Positions 51,237 to 60,500 of a stretch of DNA of 64,000 bases are shown one piece after another. Positions within the stretch are counted from its first letter, which is position 1, and the number at the start of each line of letters is the position of its first letter. The notes below the pieces were generated by a model that was not told the DNA's origin, made no database searches, and was given only the letters and a program-made list of their open reading frames with translations. The stretch lies in the NCBI RefSeq assembly GCF_002899945.2, contig NZ_PPEG02000001.1:496001-560000 (forward strand). Direction: 5' to 3'. Position numbers and translations under genes: made by a program. This stretch comes from Chryseobacterium viscerum (lineage in GTDB: Bacteria; Bacteroidota; Bacteroidia; Flavobacteriales; Weeksellaceae).

Positions 51237-51963
51237 TATTATTCCTAAAATGAAATGCCTGATTATAGATGATGAACCTCTGGCAAGATTCCATCTTAAA
51301 GAACTGGCTGATCAGATTGACTTTTTATCGGTTGAAGGAACATGTGCCACAGCCCTGGAAGCTGACACCAAAGTAAAGGAGAGTGAAATAGACCTCCTTT
51401 TTCTGGATATCAATATGCCTTATCTTTCCGGTCTGGAGTTCCTGGAACAGCTTGAAAATCCGCCTTTGTGTATTCTTACCACAGCTTATTCCGAATATGC
51501 TTTGGAAGGATTCCGTCTGCAGGTAGCAGATTATCTTTTAAAGCCTATTGCTTTTAACCGTTTTTATCAGGCAGTAAATAGGGCACAACAGCAGTTTATC
51601 ATCAGTGAAAAACTGAAAAAGAATACTTCACTGGATGATCCTTTTCTATACGTGAGGCAGTCCGATTCCTTTATTAAGGTTTCCTGGGTAGATATTCTTT
51701 ACATTGAAAGTATGCAGAATTATACTAAGCTTCATTTTAAAGATAAATCGCTGATTATCCATCAAACGATGAAGGCTATTGAAGAATCGCTTCCTTCAGA
51801 TCACTTTTTCAGGATTCACAAGTCATACCTCATCAATATCACCCATATCGATATGATCTCCGGAGGGCGGCTTTTCATTAATAAAATTGAGCTTCCTATT
51901 TCCCGTACCCGAAAAGAAGAATTGCTTAATCAGGTGGTATATAAGAAACTGATCAGCAAGTAG
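51229..51963 (+). CDS. LytTR-family response regulator
   Basis: This 244-residue protein has a receiver (1-122) with LIIDDEPLARFH, phospho-Asp in LLFLDINMPYLSG and Lys in YLLKPIAF. A LytTR domain follows (FLYVRQSDSFIKVSWVDILYIESMQNYTKLHF, then FFRIHKSYLINITHIDMI). It pairs with the preceding kinase. A possible target is the outer-membrane barrel gene just upstream, but I see no clear 21-bp direct repeats there. Confidence 0.92.
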   Translation: MSNIIPKMKCLIIDDEPLARFHLKELADQIDFLSVEGTCATALEADTKVKESEIDLLFLDINMPYLSGLEFLEQLENPPLCILTTAYSEYALEGFRLQVADYLLKPIAFNRFYQAVNRAQQQFIISEKLKKNTSLDDPFLYVRQSDSFIKVSWVDILYIESMQNYTKLHFKDKSLIIHQTMKAIEESLPSDHFFRIHKSYLINITHIDMISGGRLFINKIELPISRTRKEELLNQVVYKKLISK

Positions 51964-51977
51964 CTGTAAAGAGAGAA

Positions 51978-52023
51978 GCCGGAAGCCGGGAGTTATCAAA
52001 TTCCCTGCCTCCGGCATTTTTTT
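51978..52023. terminator. Bidirectional terminator between convergent genes
   Basis: GCCGGA (51978-51983) pairs with TCCGGC (52010-52015) with inner CCGGGA/TCCCTG pairing and a T-run (52017-52023). Confidence 0.7.
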
Positions 52024-52930
52024 ATGGCAGATTCCAGCGCAGTGATACTGCAGCGTAGAATGTACTTGCAAATCTTGGATCTGCTACTTTTTTGTCTCTG
52101 AAAATACTTTTGATCTTTCGGTCATTTTCGCTGAAGCTTCTCAGTATTGCTGTTCCCCCTGTGAGGCGTAACGTAAGTCTGTCATTGATTTTCAATTCCG
52201 GTCTAAGTCCTGCGGTAATCTGCTGGTAACCCAGCAACATTGATTTTCCGCCTACATTTCTCTCTACAGTCATCCCGTTGAGATCTACAACAGCTTTTAA
52301 AGCAAATTTGTCTGAAAACAGATAACCGGCTTCCATACCTTGCGGGAAATTGAGACTGAATTTAATTTTTCCATTCGTTTTCCAGTCAAGATAAATCCAG
52401 GGTAAAATCATAGGAACTCCAAAAGCAGTAGTAAGTACCGGGCCTCCACCCAAAGAAAGATTAGGGTTAAAATGTCTGATAAACAAAACTCCTCCCTGTC
52501 CCAGTACATCATCAAAATTGACTCTTTCAAGGTCTGTATAAACTCCCACGGATGCAGTCATCATCATACTCCATTTTTTGCCCAAAGGTCTCATGTGCTG
52601 TATTCCGACTTGCGCATTCAGCATCTGATCCGGAAATAATTGGGTTTCGTAATTTTTGTGTGTCATCTTTGCATAAGACCCGCTCAGCAGCATTGACCAC
52701 GATCTTACTTTCCCATTAGTATCTTTTTTTACAGATAACGGAATACTCAGATTAAGATCAATCCTTTTAAAATCACTTTTAGAATTCGTCTTTGTGCTGT
52801 CTTCAGGGCGGATATAGTTTGAGCCCGGAATATATTCTGTTTTCAGTTCCGCAGAGAGTCCGGATTGTGCACTTACCCAATACCCTAATGGCATTAAACA
52901 GCATAAAACTGTCGAAAGGGTTCTTTTCAT
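52022..52930 (-). CDS. DUF6268-like outer-membrane barrel protein
   Basis: This 302-residue protein has a signal peptide (cleavage near WVSAQ) and alternating strands (FKRIDLNLSIPLSV, SWSMLLSGSYAKMTH, WSMMMTASVGVYTDLE, SLGGGPVLTTAFG), ending in FYAAVSLRWNLP with a terminal aromatic-containing strand. It resembles the DUF6268 family of Bacteroidota. It is monocistronic, and the function is unknown. Confidence 0.7.
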   Translation of the reverse strand: MKRTLSTVLCCLMPLGYWVSAQSGLSAELKTEYIPGSNYIRPEDSTKTNSKSDFKRIDLNLSIPLSVKKDTNGKVRSWSMLLSGSYAKMTHKNYETQLFPDQMLNAQVGIQHMRPLGKKWSMMMTASVGVYTDLERVNFDDVLGQGGVLFIRHFNPNLSLGGGPVLTTAFGVPMILPWIYLDWKTNGKIKFSLNFPQGMEAGYLFSDKFALKAVVDLNGMTVERNVGGKSMLLGYQQITAGLRPELKINDRLTLRLTGGTAILRSFSENDRKIKSIFRDKKVADPRFASTFYAAVSLRWNLP

Positions 52931-53070
52931 ATTTTAAATTTTATGCAAAGAGAACCCTTTGGTGTTTTTTTACAAAAATTACTTGATTAAGTGTCCGGAT
53001 AGTATGACAACAGGATCAAATAAGAGGATTAGTTTTTCAAGACCCTATTTTGTTGTATCAGAACAGATAC

Positions 53071-54267
53071 TTAAGCGGTTGCTTTTTGAGCTTTAAAAAT
53101 ACGGTATCCGAACCACACCGCAATTAATGCCATTGCAGAACGGGTCACCACCATCGGAATGATAGAGTCTGCTTCTAAAAGACCTATCAGCCCTGACATT
53201 AAGAATGTAACCATCAACTGCATGAATCCAAGTAATGCAGCCGCTGTTCCTCTTCCTTCTTTAAATGGAGATAGCGCATGGGCTGATGTGATAGGAAACA
53301 AAATACCGATGGCCAGTAATGACAGATAAAGCATTGCAATTTCCAGGGCTACAGAGACGTTTTCTGCAGCAATCAGAATATGGAGAGAACACACCACCAG
53401 CAGTACAATGGTAGCCGTAAATAAAAGCGTTGAGTTGCTTATTCTTTTGATCAGCTTAGGGGTAATATACGCCGCCGTTATCAAGGCCAGGGAGTTAAAA
53501 GCAAATATAAAACTGAACACACCGCTTGAGAAACCATGGATTTCCATAAATAGAAATGGTGCATTCGAAATATAAATAATAAGGGATGCGAAAGCAAGAC
53601 TTCCTACCATTGTACTGTTGATAAAATCTTTGTTGGAAATGATCATTTTCAGCTGATCTTTTAATCCTTTTTCATCCAACAGTTCATCATCCGGAAGATT
53701 AATTCTGCTATTGGTTTCCGGTACATATTTGTAAACCATGAAAAGCGTTATCAGCCCCATGATGCATAAAAAAGCGAAAGAACTGTTCCAGCCCCAGAAT
53801 TTTAGGAAAACACTTCCCAATAGCGGTGCGACAATGGGAGCGATACCACTGATCTGAGACTGCTGGGAAAAGATCGTTACCGATTTCTGTTTATCGTAAA
53901 GATCAATAATGATAGCCCTGCCAATAACGATTCCGGCACTTCCTCCGAACGCCTGCAGAAAACGCATTGCCCATAAAACATAAATATCTGAGGTAAAATA
54001 GATGGCTGCTGTTCCTATAATAAAAAGTAAAAGCCCGCAATACAGCATAGGTTTACGTCCTTTTTTATCGGACAAAGGCCCCCACAGCAGCTGCCCGAAA
54101 GCAAACCCGGCAAAGAACACCGAAATGGATATCTGGATATGCCCGATATCGGTATTAAAGATTTGGGCCATACTTGGGAAAGCGGGAAGATAAAGATCTA
54201 TACTTAGCGACTCCAATGTGTTGAGCAGTGCTAAAATAAACACTACAATATTCAAATTCTTCTTCAT
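53071..54267 (-). CDS. Bcr/CflA-type MFS drug efflux transporter
   Basis: The protein is 398 residues from the ATG at 54267, or 401 from 54276. It has twelve hydrophobic helices with the MFS motif A-like GPLSDKKGRKPMLYCG between helices 2 and 3 and SIDLYLPAFPSMAQ in helix 1, typical of the Bcr/CflA drug:H+ antiporters. It exports small toxic molecules across the inner membrane. An AraC-family regulator gene lies upstream on the same strand. A small hairpin abuts the translation start. Confidence 0.9.
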   Translation of the reverse strand: MKKNLNIVVFILALLNTLESLSIDLYLPAFPSMAQIFNTDIGHIQISISVFFAGFAFGQLLWGPLSDKKGRKPMLYCGLLLFIIGTAAIYFTSDIYVLWAMRFLQAFGGSAGIVIGRAIIIDLYDKQKSVTIFSQQSQISGIAPIVAPLLGSVFLKFWGWNSSFAFLCIMGLITLFMVYKYVPETNSRINLPDDELLDEKGLKDQLKMIISNKDFINSTMVGSLAFASLIIYISNAPFLFMEIHGFSSGVFSFIFAFNSLALITAAYITPKLIKRISNSTLLFTATIVLLVVCSLHILIAAENVSVALEIAMLYLSLLAIGILFPITSAHALSPFKEGRGTAAALLGFMQLMVTFLMSGLIGLLEADSIIPMVVTRSAMALIAVWFGYRIFKAQKATA

Positions 54268-54276
54268 AAATAACAT

Positions 54277-54290
54277 AAGCCCTCACGGGC
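54277..54290 (-). promoter_or_regulatory. Hairpin directly upstream of the MFS start codon
   Basis: On the minus strand, GCCC-GTGA-GGGC (54290-54279) forms a 4-bp GC stem 2 bases before the ATG at 54276 and 11 before the ATG at 54267. It could limit ribosome access. Only position and pairing support this. Confidence 0.3.
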
Positions 54291-54433
54291 GATTTTTCAG
54301 CTGCAAAGTTGCTGTAAAAAGCTTAGTTTTTCAATAAAAGAACTGAAGGAAGGATAGCACAAATTGAAGATTTATGTACAATAATAAATAAAAAACATTA
54401 GTTTAAGCTTATCATTATAGTAAATATTGAAGA

Positions 54434-55258
54434 TTACTTTTTTTCATTATTCTTAAAATAGTCGGGATTTTGGCCAGTATGTTTCTTGAAAAATCTTGAA
54501 AAATATGAAGTATCGTTAAAGCCAAGTTTAAAAGCAATTTCCTTCACCGTGAGCGCTCCAAAGCTAAGTTCTCTTTTGGCCTCCAGGATAAGGCGCTGGG
54601 AAATCATTTTTTTTACAGTTGTACCTCTCAAAAGGCGCACAATGTCATTAAGATGATGGCTGCTTATCTTTAAATGGCCAGCATAGAAATTGGTTTCTTT
54701 ATGTACGATATAATGTCTCTCAATAAGTCCTATCAGTTCCTGAATGCGTTGACGGTCATTCTGTAAAGGTTCCTGAGGATTAATTTGTTCTCCGATGATG
54801 ATACAAAATGCTTTCAGGTAAGCCTTTAAGAGTTCTGTTCTTGCTTTTGTTTTATATTCCTGCTCCATTAATGCTATAATTGTGCTGCAGGTATTTTCAT
54901 TTTGGGGATTTAAAAAAAAGGGAAGCTCTCCTCCCGTAAGTACCGATTCTATATTACAGGCCTCGTTGAAAATTTCCCTGCTTATTGCCATGGCATATCC
55001 CTCCTCTCCTTCTAATTTCATATTGAATGCCTGCCCTGGAGCAATGATGCAGATTTGATTGTTCTCAAGGGTATAGCTTTCAAAATCCAACTCTAAACGG
55101 CTGTTTTCATACACCTTTCTAAACCAGATAATCTCAAAAAAATTATGCCTGTGAACATCATGAAAGTTTTCAGGACCTGCCGCACTTAGCGTACTCATCT
55201 GAAATTTTTCAGAAGTAAGATGGTGAACCGGGATTTCTTTTTCTGGTGTAATCATCAC
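54434..55258 (-). CDS. AraC-family transcriptional regulator
   Basis: This 274-residue protein has an N-terminal cupin-like sensor domain (about 25-110, HRHNFFEIIWFRK, NQICIIAPGQAFNM) and a helical middle. Two C-terminal helix-turn-helix motifs follow (HLKISSHHLNDIVRLLRGTTVKKMI and LTVKEIAFKLGFNDTSYFSRFFKKHTGQNPDYF), which define the AraC/XylS DNA-binding domain. It is encoded upstream of the MFS efflux gene on the same strand and is its likely regulator. The ligand is unknown. Confidence 0.92.
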   Translation of the reverse strand: MMITPEKEIPVHHLTSEKFQMSTLSAAGPENFHDVHRHNFFEIIWFRKVYENSRLELDFESYTLENNQICIIAPGQAFNMKLEGEEGYAMAISREIFNEACNIESVLTGGELPFFLNPQNENTCSTIIALMEQEYKTKARTELLKAYLKAFCIIIGEQINPQEPLQNDRQRIQELIGLIERHYIVHKETNFYAGHLKISSHHLNDIVRLLRGTTVKKMISQRLILEAKRELSFGALTVKEIAFKLGFNDTSYFSRFFKKHTGQNPDYFKNNEKK

Positions 55259-55396
55259 TATATAATAAAGTAATTAACTATAAACAAAAACCGCAGCAAA
55301 AAATACTACGGTTTTCTTACAATATTTAAAATTAAATATAATTTTTCAATTTCAGCAGACTGATTTTTAAGTCATTCTTATGATTATCAGTCTGTT

Positions 55397-55565
55397 TCTA
55401 GCTAAAAACAAAATAATAAATCAAACTCCAGACTGTTACAAAGAAAAAAACAAAAACAAATGATTCTTTCAGATTCTGATTCCGTTTTTTGATGTAATGT
55501 TTATAAAGAGTTACGATTATGAATGTAATAATAACTAAAACTGGTAATACGGTAAATGTATACAT
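55397..55565 (-). pseudogene. Small two-helix membrane protein, apparently frameshifted
   Basis: An ATG at 55565 follows the thiL stop by one base. It encodes MYTFTVLPVLVIITFIIVTLYK, a good membrane helix, but the frame then becomes Cys/Phe-rich and ends after 54 residues. Removing one A from the AAAA run at the junction (about 55498-55503) would give a basic loop HYIKKRNQNLKES and a second helix FVFVFFFVTVWSLIYYFVFS. That is a typical small membrane protein of about 55 residues. It is either a decayed small gene or a sequencing indel. Confidence 0.4.
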
Positions 55566-55566
55566 T

Positions 55567-56619
55567 TTACTGGCCTAAAAAAGCATCCCATCCCTGAGCT
55601 GTAAGAGCCACAAGCTGGTTAGATCCTCTTGCTACCATAAAGTTTCCTTCTTCATTTTCTACCGCATATCCGATGATGGAAAAATCAGGATGGTTTCTAA
55701 TTTTATCAAAATCATTGGGTGAAATAGTGAACAAAAGTTCATAATCTTCACCACCACTTAAAGCAGTCATTACCGGATTCAAATTCATTTCATCTGCAGT
55801 AGAGATCGTAAGGTTGTCCAATGGAACTTTTTCCTCATACAATCTGAATCCTACTTTTGACTGATCTGAAAGGTGAAGGATTTCAGAAGCCAGGCCATCT
55901 GAAATATCGATCATTGAAGTGGGTTTAACATCCAGTTCCTCCAAAATATTTTTAACATCTGTTCTTGCTTCAGGCTTCAGCTGTCTTTCCAGAATATAAT
56001 CGTAGCCTTCCATTTCCGGCTGCATATTAGGGTCGGCAAGGTATACAGCATGTTCTCTTTCCAGAATCTGTAAGCCCATGTATGCTCCACCCAAATCTCC
56101 TGTTACCACAAGAAGATCATTTGGCTTTGCTCCACTTCTTTTTACGATGTTTTCTTCATTTTCAATTCCTACAGCCGTAATGCTCATTACCAGTCCTGAG
56201 TTGGAACTTGTAGTGTCTCCTCCTACCAGATCAACTTTATATCTTGAACAAGCAGCCTGAATCCCGGAATAGATTTCTTCCAAAGCTTCCACCGGAAAAC
56301 GGTTTGAAACCGCAAGGGAAACCAATATCTGGGTAGGCGTCGCATTCATTGCAGCAATATCACTGAGGTTTACGACCACAGCCTTATATCCTAAATGTTT
56401 TAAAGGAACATATCCTAAATTAAAATGTACTCCCTCCGCCAGCACATCTGTCGTAAGAATTACTTTTTTATTATCCGGATTAATAATTGCTGCATCATCT
56501 CCTACACCAAGTTCCGAAGATTCATTGGATAGCGGAAAATGTTCTGTCAGATGTTTAATAAGACCGAATTCTCCTAATTTCGAAATGGGCGTAAGCTCCT
56601 GTGATTTATCTTCAAACAT
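55567..56619 (-). CDS. thiL: Thiamine-phosphate kinase
   Basis: This 350-residue protein has the PurM-like fold. The N-terminal metal/ATP site GVGDDAAIINPDNKKVILTTD is followed by the second metal site LVGGDTTSSNSGLVMSITAVG and the substrate-side DISDGLASEILHLS. It ends ALSGGEDYELLFTIS. It phosphorylates thiamine monophosphate to thiamine pyrophosphate in the cytoplasm. It is about 50 bp downstream of a thioesterase gene on the same strand. Confidence 0.95.
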   Translation of the reverse strand: MFEDKSQELTPISKLGEFGLIKHLTEHFPLSNESSELGVGDDAAIINPDNKKVILTTDVLAEGVHFNLGYVPLKHLGYKAVVVNLSDIAAMNATPTQILVSLAVSNRFPVEALEEIYSGIQAACSRYKVDLVGGDTTSSNSGLVMSITAVGIENEENIVKRSGAKPNDLLVVTGDLGGAYMGLQILEREHAVYLADPNMQPEMEGYDYILERQLKPEARTDVKNILEELDVKPTSMIDISDGLASEILHLSDQSKVGFRLYEEKVPLDNLTISTADEMNLNPVMTALSGGEDYELLFTISPNDFDKIRNHPDFSIIGYAVENEEGNFMVARGSNQLVALTAQGWDAFLGQ

Positions 56620-56669
56620 GATTTTTATTTATAGTGACAATTGATAAACGATCAATCATCGTTCATCAT

Positions 56670-57164
56670 TTATATATTAATTTCTGACGGGTCAATATTG
56701 TGTGGGTGGAAAGGAAACTTTTTGAAATCTTCTTTCGACAATACAACGGTTTCCGGGCTTTTATACTTATTCATTGCTTCCACGACGTCATCCGGCGGAG
56801 TGGTCATTTTTCTAAGCATCATATCGATCCATACTCCTGTGGCTTCTGCTGTAGCACAGTGCAACCCATCTGGAGTATAGAATTTGTGAACGAAACGGTA
56901 AATAGAAGAATCTTCCGAGCATCCGTCAATCTCTACACTTACGATTACGATCTGATCTGCATAAATCTCTTTGAAGAAAGAATATCTTTCGTGCAGGATC
57001 ACCGGACCAATTCCCCATCTGCTTAGCTGGGTAACTCCCATTTTCTCTTTAGTCATAAAAGCCATTCTGGCTTGCGCACAATATTGTACATATGATGAAT
57101 TGGCTAAGTGCTTGTTGGCATCAAGATCGCTCCATCGCACTTCAAATTTATGGTAGAAAATCAT
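56670..57164 (-). CDS. Acyl-CoA thioesterase, hot-dog fold
   Basis: This 164-residue single hot-dog domain has FEVRWSDLDANKHLANSSYVQY, the D-x-x-x-H-x-x-N-x-x-Y pattern of 4-hydroxybenzoyl-CoA/YbgC-type thioesterases (catalytic Asp in SDLDANKH). It hydrolyses acyl-CoA thioesters of unknown chain in the cytoplasm. A TATTTTTG -7 element (57209-57202) lies 38 bp upstream. Confidence 0.9.
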   Translation of the reverse strand: MIFYHKFEVRWSDLDANKHLANSSYVQYCAQARMAFMTKEKMGVTQLSRWGIGPVILHERYSFFKEIYADQIVIVSVEIDGCSEDSSIYRFVHKFYTPDGLHCATAEATGVWIDMMLRKMTTPPDDVVEAMNKYKSPETVVLSKEDFKKFPFHPHNIDPSEINI

Positions 57165-57236
57165 TTGAAAATCGTTTTTGGTATGATTAAATTATAATCT
57201 TCAAAAATACTCAAATAAGATGGTTTATAAAAATTG

Positions 57237-57244
57237 TACTTTTG
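57237..57244 (+). promoter_or_regulatory. Promoter -7 element of the FAD oxidoreductase gene
   Basis: TACTTTTG matches TAnnTTTG 33 bp before the ATG at 57278. No clear -33 element is visible. Confidence 0.4.
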
Positions 57245-57277
57245 AAAAAATAATCTTCCGCATAGGATTACATAGAC

Positions 57278-58480
57278 ATGAAACAGATCATTATTATCGG
57301 AGGCGGTGCTGCAGGCTTTTTCTGTGCATCCAATCTTGACGAAAAAAAATATACAATTACGATTTTAGAGCAGAACTCTGATGTTCTTCAGAAGGTTAAA
57401 ATTTCCGGAGGCGGACGCTGTAATGTAACCCACGCCTGCTTTGATCCAAGAGAACTTGTTCAGTTTTATCCTCGTGGAAACAAGGAACTGCTGAGTGTTT
57501 TCAGCAAATTTCAGCCTGGTGACACGATGGAATGGTTTGACCAGCGTAATGTTCCCTTGAAAATTGAAAACGACAACAGAACTTTCCCTGAAAGCAATTC
57601 TTCACAGACCATCATCAATACTTTTTTGAATGAGACCCAAAAGAAAAATGTCTCTGTACAAACAAAATGTTCGGTAAAAGAGATTGAAAAAAAGGATGAA
57701 AAATATATTGTAAAGACCTCTTTAGGAGACTTTGAGGCAGATTATATCGTGTATACTACCGGAAGTTCTCCAAAATCGTTGAAAATGGTTGAGAATCTGG
57801 GACATAAGATTATAGATCTTGTCCCTTCCCTTTTTACTTTTAATATTAAAGATGATTTACTGAAAGATCTTCCGGGAACAAGTTTTGAAAACGCAGGAAT
57901 TTCCATTCCAAAGCTGAAAACTGAAGAAAGCGGACCGTTACTTATTACCCACTGGGGGCTTTCAGGACCTGCTGTTCTGAAAATTTCTGCATGGGAAGCA
58001 ATAAGCCTTGCAAAGCTTAAATATAACTTTGAAATTGAAGTTAATTTTATTTCCATAGAAACGGATGAAGCAGAAGAAATCTTTACTCATTTCAAACAAA
58101 GCAATCCTAAAAAGACTATCGGACAGTCCAAAATCTTTGATATTACAAACAGATTCTGGCAAAAGATTTTAGAAATTTCAAAAGTTGACCTCAACAAACA
58201 GGTTGCGAATATTTCCGGAAAGGAAATGCAGAAAATCATTGAAAACCTTTGCCAAAAAAAGTTTCAGGTTACCGGAAAATCTACTTTTAAAGATGAATTT
58301 GTAACAGCCGGAGGTGTTGATTTAAAGGAAATTAACTTTAAAAACATGTCTTCAAAACTGCTTCCTAATTTTTATATTGCAGGCGAGGTTCTCAATATAG
58401 ATGCTGTAACGGGAGGGTTTAATTTCCAGGCATGCTGGAGTGAAGGATGGCTGATTGCACAGGATCTCAACAGCTTGTAA
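57278..58480 (+). CDS. FAD-dependent oxidoreductase (HI0933/YhiN family)
   Basis: This 400-residue protein has an N-terminal dinucleotide fold IIIGGGAAGFFCASNL and the family motif ISGGGRCNVTHACFDP. A second conserved block is IVYTTGSSPKS, and the C-terminal FAD contact is YIAGEVLNIDAVTGGFNFQACWSEGW. This is the HI0933-like (aminoacetone-oxidase-like) flavoprotein family. The natural substrate is not established. It is cytoplasmic and followed by small envelope-protein genes. Confidence 0.9.
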   Translation: MKQIIIIGGGAAGFFCASNLDEKKYTITILEQNSDVLQKVKISGGGRCNVTHACFDPRELVQFYPRGNKELLSVFSKFQPGDTMEWFDQRNVPLKIENDNRTFPESNSSQTIINTFLNETQKKNVSVQTKCSVKEIEKKDEKYIVKTSLGDFEADYIVYTTGSSPKSLKMVENLGHKIIDLVPSLFTFNIKDDLLKDLPGTSFENAGISIPKLKTEESGPLLITHWGLSGPAVLKISAWEAISLAKLKYNFEIEVNFISIETDEAEEIFTHFKQSNPKKTIGQSKIFDITNRFWQKILEISKVDLNKQVANISGKEMQKIIENLCQKKFQVTGKSTFKDEFVTAGGVDLKEINFKNMSSKLLPNFYIAGEVLNIDAVTGGFNFQACWSEGWLIAQDLNSL

Positions 58481-58501
58481 AAAACACTAAAAACTAAACA
58501 C

Positions 58502-58915
58502 ATGAAAAAAATACTAGCACTCATTTTATGTCTTGGATTTGGGCTTACATTTGCTCAAACAGAAGAAAATAAAACACAACCTGTGGAGAATCATTCCGGA
58601 GATCAACATAATCCAGAACAAAGTAAACCTGCAGAATATCCTGGCGGCCTTTCAGTATTTATGCGAGAGGTATCTCAAAAAATTAATTCTAACAAAATAA
58701 AAGGGGCTAAAAGCAGAACAAGTTCAAAAGCAAAATTTTCTGTCAATGCTAAAGGTTATATTGAAACTATTATCGTAACCGGAGAAAATGAATCTCTTAA
58801 TCATGAGGTAGAAAGAGTGATGAAATCTATGAAAACCCAATGGAAGCCCGGAGAATATAAGGGGAACCCCGTAATGATTTGGTTTACCCTTCCTTTCGTT
58901 ATCAATTTTGACTAA
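58502..58915 (+). CDS. Secreted protein with TonB-C-like domain
   Basis: This 137-residue protein has a signal peptide (cleavage near LTFAQ) and a short polar linker (HSGDQHNPEQSKPAEYPGG). A TonB C-terminal-like domain follows (GGLSVFMREVSQKINSN, AKFSVNAKGYIETIIVTGEN, MKTQWKPGEYKGNPVMIWFTLPFVI). There is no transmembrane anchor, so it is not an ordinary energy transducer. It is similar in design to the protein at 46867-47433. The function is unknown. Confidence 0.75.
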   Translation: MKKILALILCLGFGLTFAQTEENKTQPVENHSGDQHNPEQSKPAEYPGGLSVFMREVSQKINSNKIKGAKSRTSSKAKFSVNAKGYIETIIVTGENESLNHEVERVMKSMKTQWKPGEYKGNPVMIWFTLPFVINFD

Positions 58916-58920
58916 TCGAG

Positions 58921-59559
58921 ATGCTCTCGACTAAAAAAAATATTTCTTATTTATTTAAAATCCTTCTCATCATAGGATTCGGATACTTCTTTTGGCTGAT
59001 GCTGAAAATCACGTTAGAATATATTCCTTTTAATCCTGAAGCAAGTTTTCTGATGATCAAACAGACGGAAGTTGTAGATAGGCCAGAATATCTTGCGTTT
59101 TTCTATACTCATGTCTATACGAGTATTTTTGTACTTCTTTCAGGGTTTCTGGCTATTCTCAGACGGAATTTTGGTTTAAAAAACTTCCACCGGAATATGG
59201 GAAAAGTGTATATTTTTCTCATTCTGATCTGTGCGGCACCATCCGGAATTTATATGGGAATATTTGCCAACGGAGGCATTCTATCGAAGGTTTCATTTAT
59301 TATTTTGGGCTTTTTATGGTGGTTTTCAACGTTTAAAGCGTATCAGCTGGCAAGGCAGAGAAGGTTTAAAGAACACAAGCAATGGATGTGGCGGAGTTTT
59401 GCTTTTACATTATCTGCTATTACGCTGAGAATGTGGAAAGTAATTATTGTATATTTATTTCATCCCAATCCTATGGATGTCTATCAGATCATTGCATGGC
59501 TGGGCTGGGTTCCCAACCTCCTTATTATTGAATATTTAATCACAAAAAAACAGATATGA
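58921..59559 (+). CDS. DUF2306-type membrane protein
   Basis: This 212-residue protein has six or so helices (ISYLFKILLIIGFGYFFWLML, TSIFVLLSGFLAILRR, VYIFLILICAAPSGIYMGIF, VSFIILGFLWWFSTF, FAFTLSAITLRMWKVI, IIAWLGWVPNLLIIEYL). Conserved His and Arg residues in LKNFHRNMGKVY and FKEHKQWMWRSFAFTLSAITLR are the DUF2306 pattern, which resembles membrane b-type haem proteins. It overlaps the next gene by 4 bp. Confidence 0.8.
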   Translation: MLSTKKNISYLFKILLIIGFGYFFWLMLKITLEYIPFNPEASFLMIKQTEVVDRPEYLAFFYTHVYTSIFVLLSGFLAILRRNFGLKNFHRNMGKVYIFLILICAAPSGIYMGIFANGGILSKVSFIILGFLWWFSTFKAYQLARQRRFKEHKQWMWRSFAFTLSAITLRMWKVIIVYLFHPNPMDVYQIIAWLGWVPNLLIIEYLITKKQI

Positions 59560-60476
59560 AAATTCTAAATTACACTCTTATTTCTTTATTGGCAGTTTCT
59601 TTGGTAAGCTGCAAAAAAGATGGGAAGACCAATGAATCGGGAAAAGATTCTCTAACCGCAAAAAAAGATTCTGTTGTCGTTCCTGAAGTTCATAAAGAAT
59701 ACTATGGAATTTATACCGGTGAATTTGCCGGAATGGAAAAGGTCGTTGACGAAACGGACGGTTCGGAGTATGATGTCAATAATTATAAAAGAATTTCTTT
59801 GAAGATCAACAGAATCACAAAGGACAGCGTTTACGGACAAAGTATTGTGAATGGCAATCAGCGCCCATTTAAAGGAGTTTTCAATGAAGCTGCAGTCTCT
59901 TTTGTCCTGGATGAACCTGGAAATGACAAAACAGACGGAAGGTTCGAGGTAAAACTGAAAGGTGACAGCTTAACCGGAAAGTGGGATGCCTTCAATAAAA
60001 CATCGGTAAAAGCACCTTCAAAAACACTTAAACTGACAAAAAAAGAGTTTGTTTATAATCCTAACTTTATGCTGGATAAAGATTCTGATCTGGTAGATTG
60101 GTCAAACCCTAAAGAGTTTACAGAAAAGTACAAGGATGAAGAAACCGGAAAAACAGAAAGCTATAAAACCTCTAAAAACCGCATCGCTTCAGAAGCGATA
60201 TTCAAACTGAATGCATCCAAGCAGAAGCTGACAGAAAAAGATCTTAAAAACTTAAGAAAACTTGATCTTGAAATCATCAAAAATTCTGTATTTGCAAGGC
60301 ATGGCTATTCTTTTAAAAAAGAAACCTACAGAAACTTCTTTGAGCAGACAGATTGGTATATTCCTGTTTCCAGCAATGTAGACAATGATCTTTCTCCTAT
60401 GGAAAAGGACAATGTGGCTTTACTGAACCGCTTTACCAAGTATGCGGAAGATAAATATGATAGTTTTGGGAGATAG
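59556..60476 (+). CDS. YARHG-domain lipoprotein
   Basis: This 306-residue protein has a lipoprotein signal (lipobox ending VSLVSC). A beta-type N-terminal domain contains YYGIYTGEFAGMEKVV and KVSLKINRITKDSVYG-like strands. The C-terminal YARHG domain includes the motif NSVFARHGYSFKKETYRNFFEQTDWYIP. YARHG is a small extracellular domain of unknown ligand. It is coupled to the DUF2306 gene by an ATGA overlap. Confidence 0.88.
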   Translation: MKILNYTLISLLAVSLVSCKKDGKTNESGKDSLTAKKDSVVVPEVHKEYYGIYTGEFAGMEKVVDETDGSEYDVNNYKRISLKINRITKDSVYGQSIVNGNQRPFKGVFNEAAVSFVLDEPGNDKTDGRFEVKLKGDSLTGKWDAFNKTSVKAPSKTLKLTKKEFVYNPNFMLDKDSDLVDWSNPKEFTEKYKDEETGKTESYKTSKNRIASEAIFKLNASKQKLTEKDLKNLRKLDLEIIKNSVFARHGYSFKKETYRNFFEQTDWYIPVSSNVDNDLSPMEKDNVALLNRFTKYAEDKYDSFGR

Positions 60477-60500
60477 AGAGAAGGTTTTAGGTTGCAGGAA

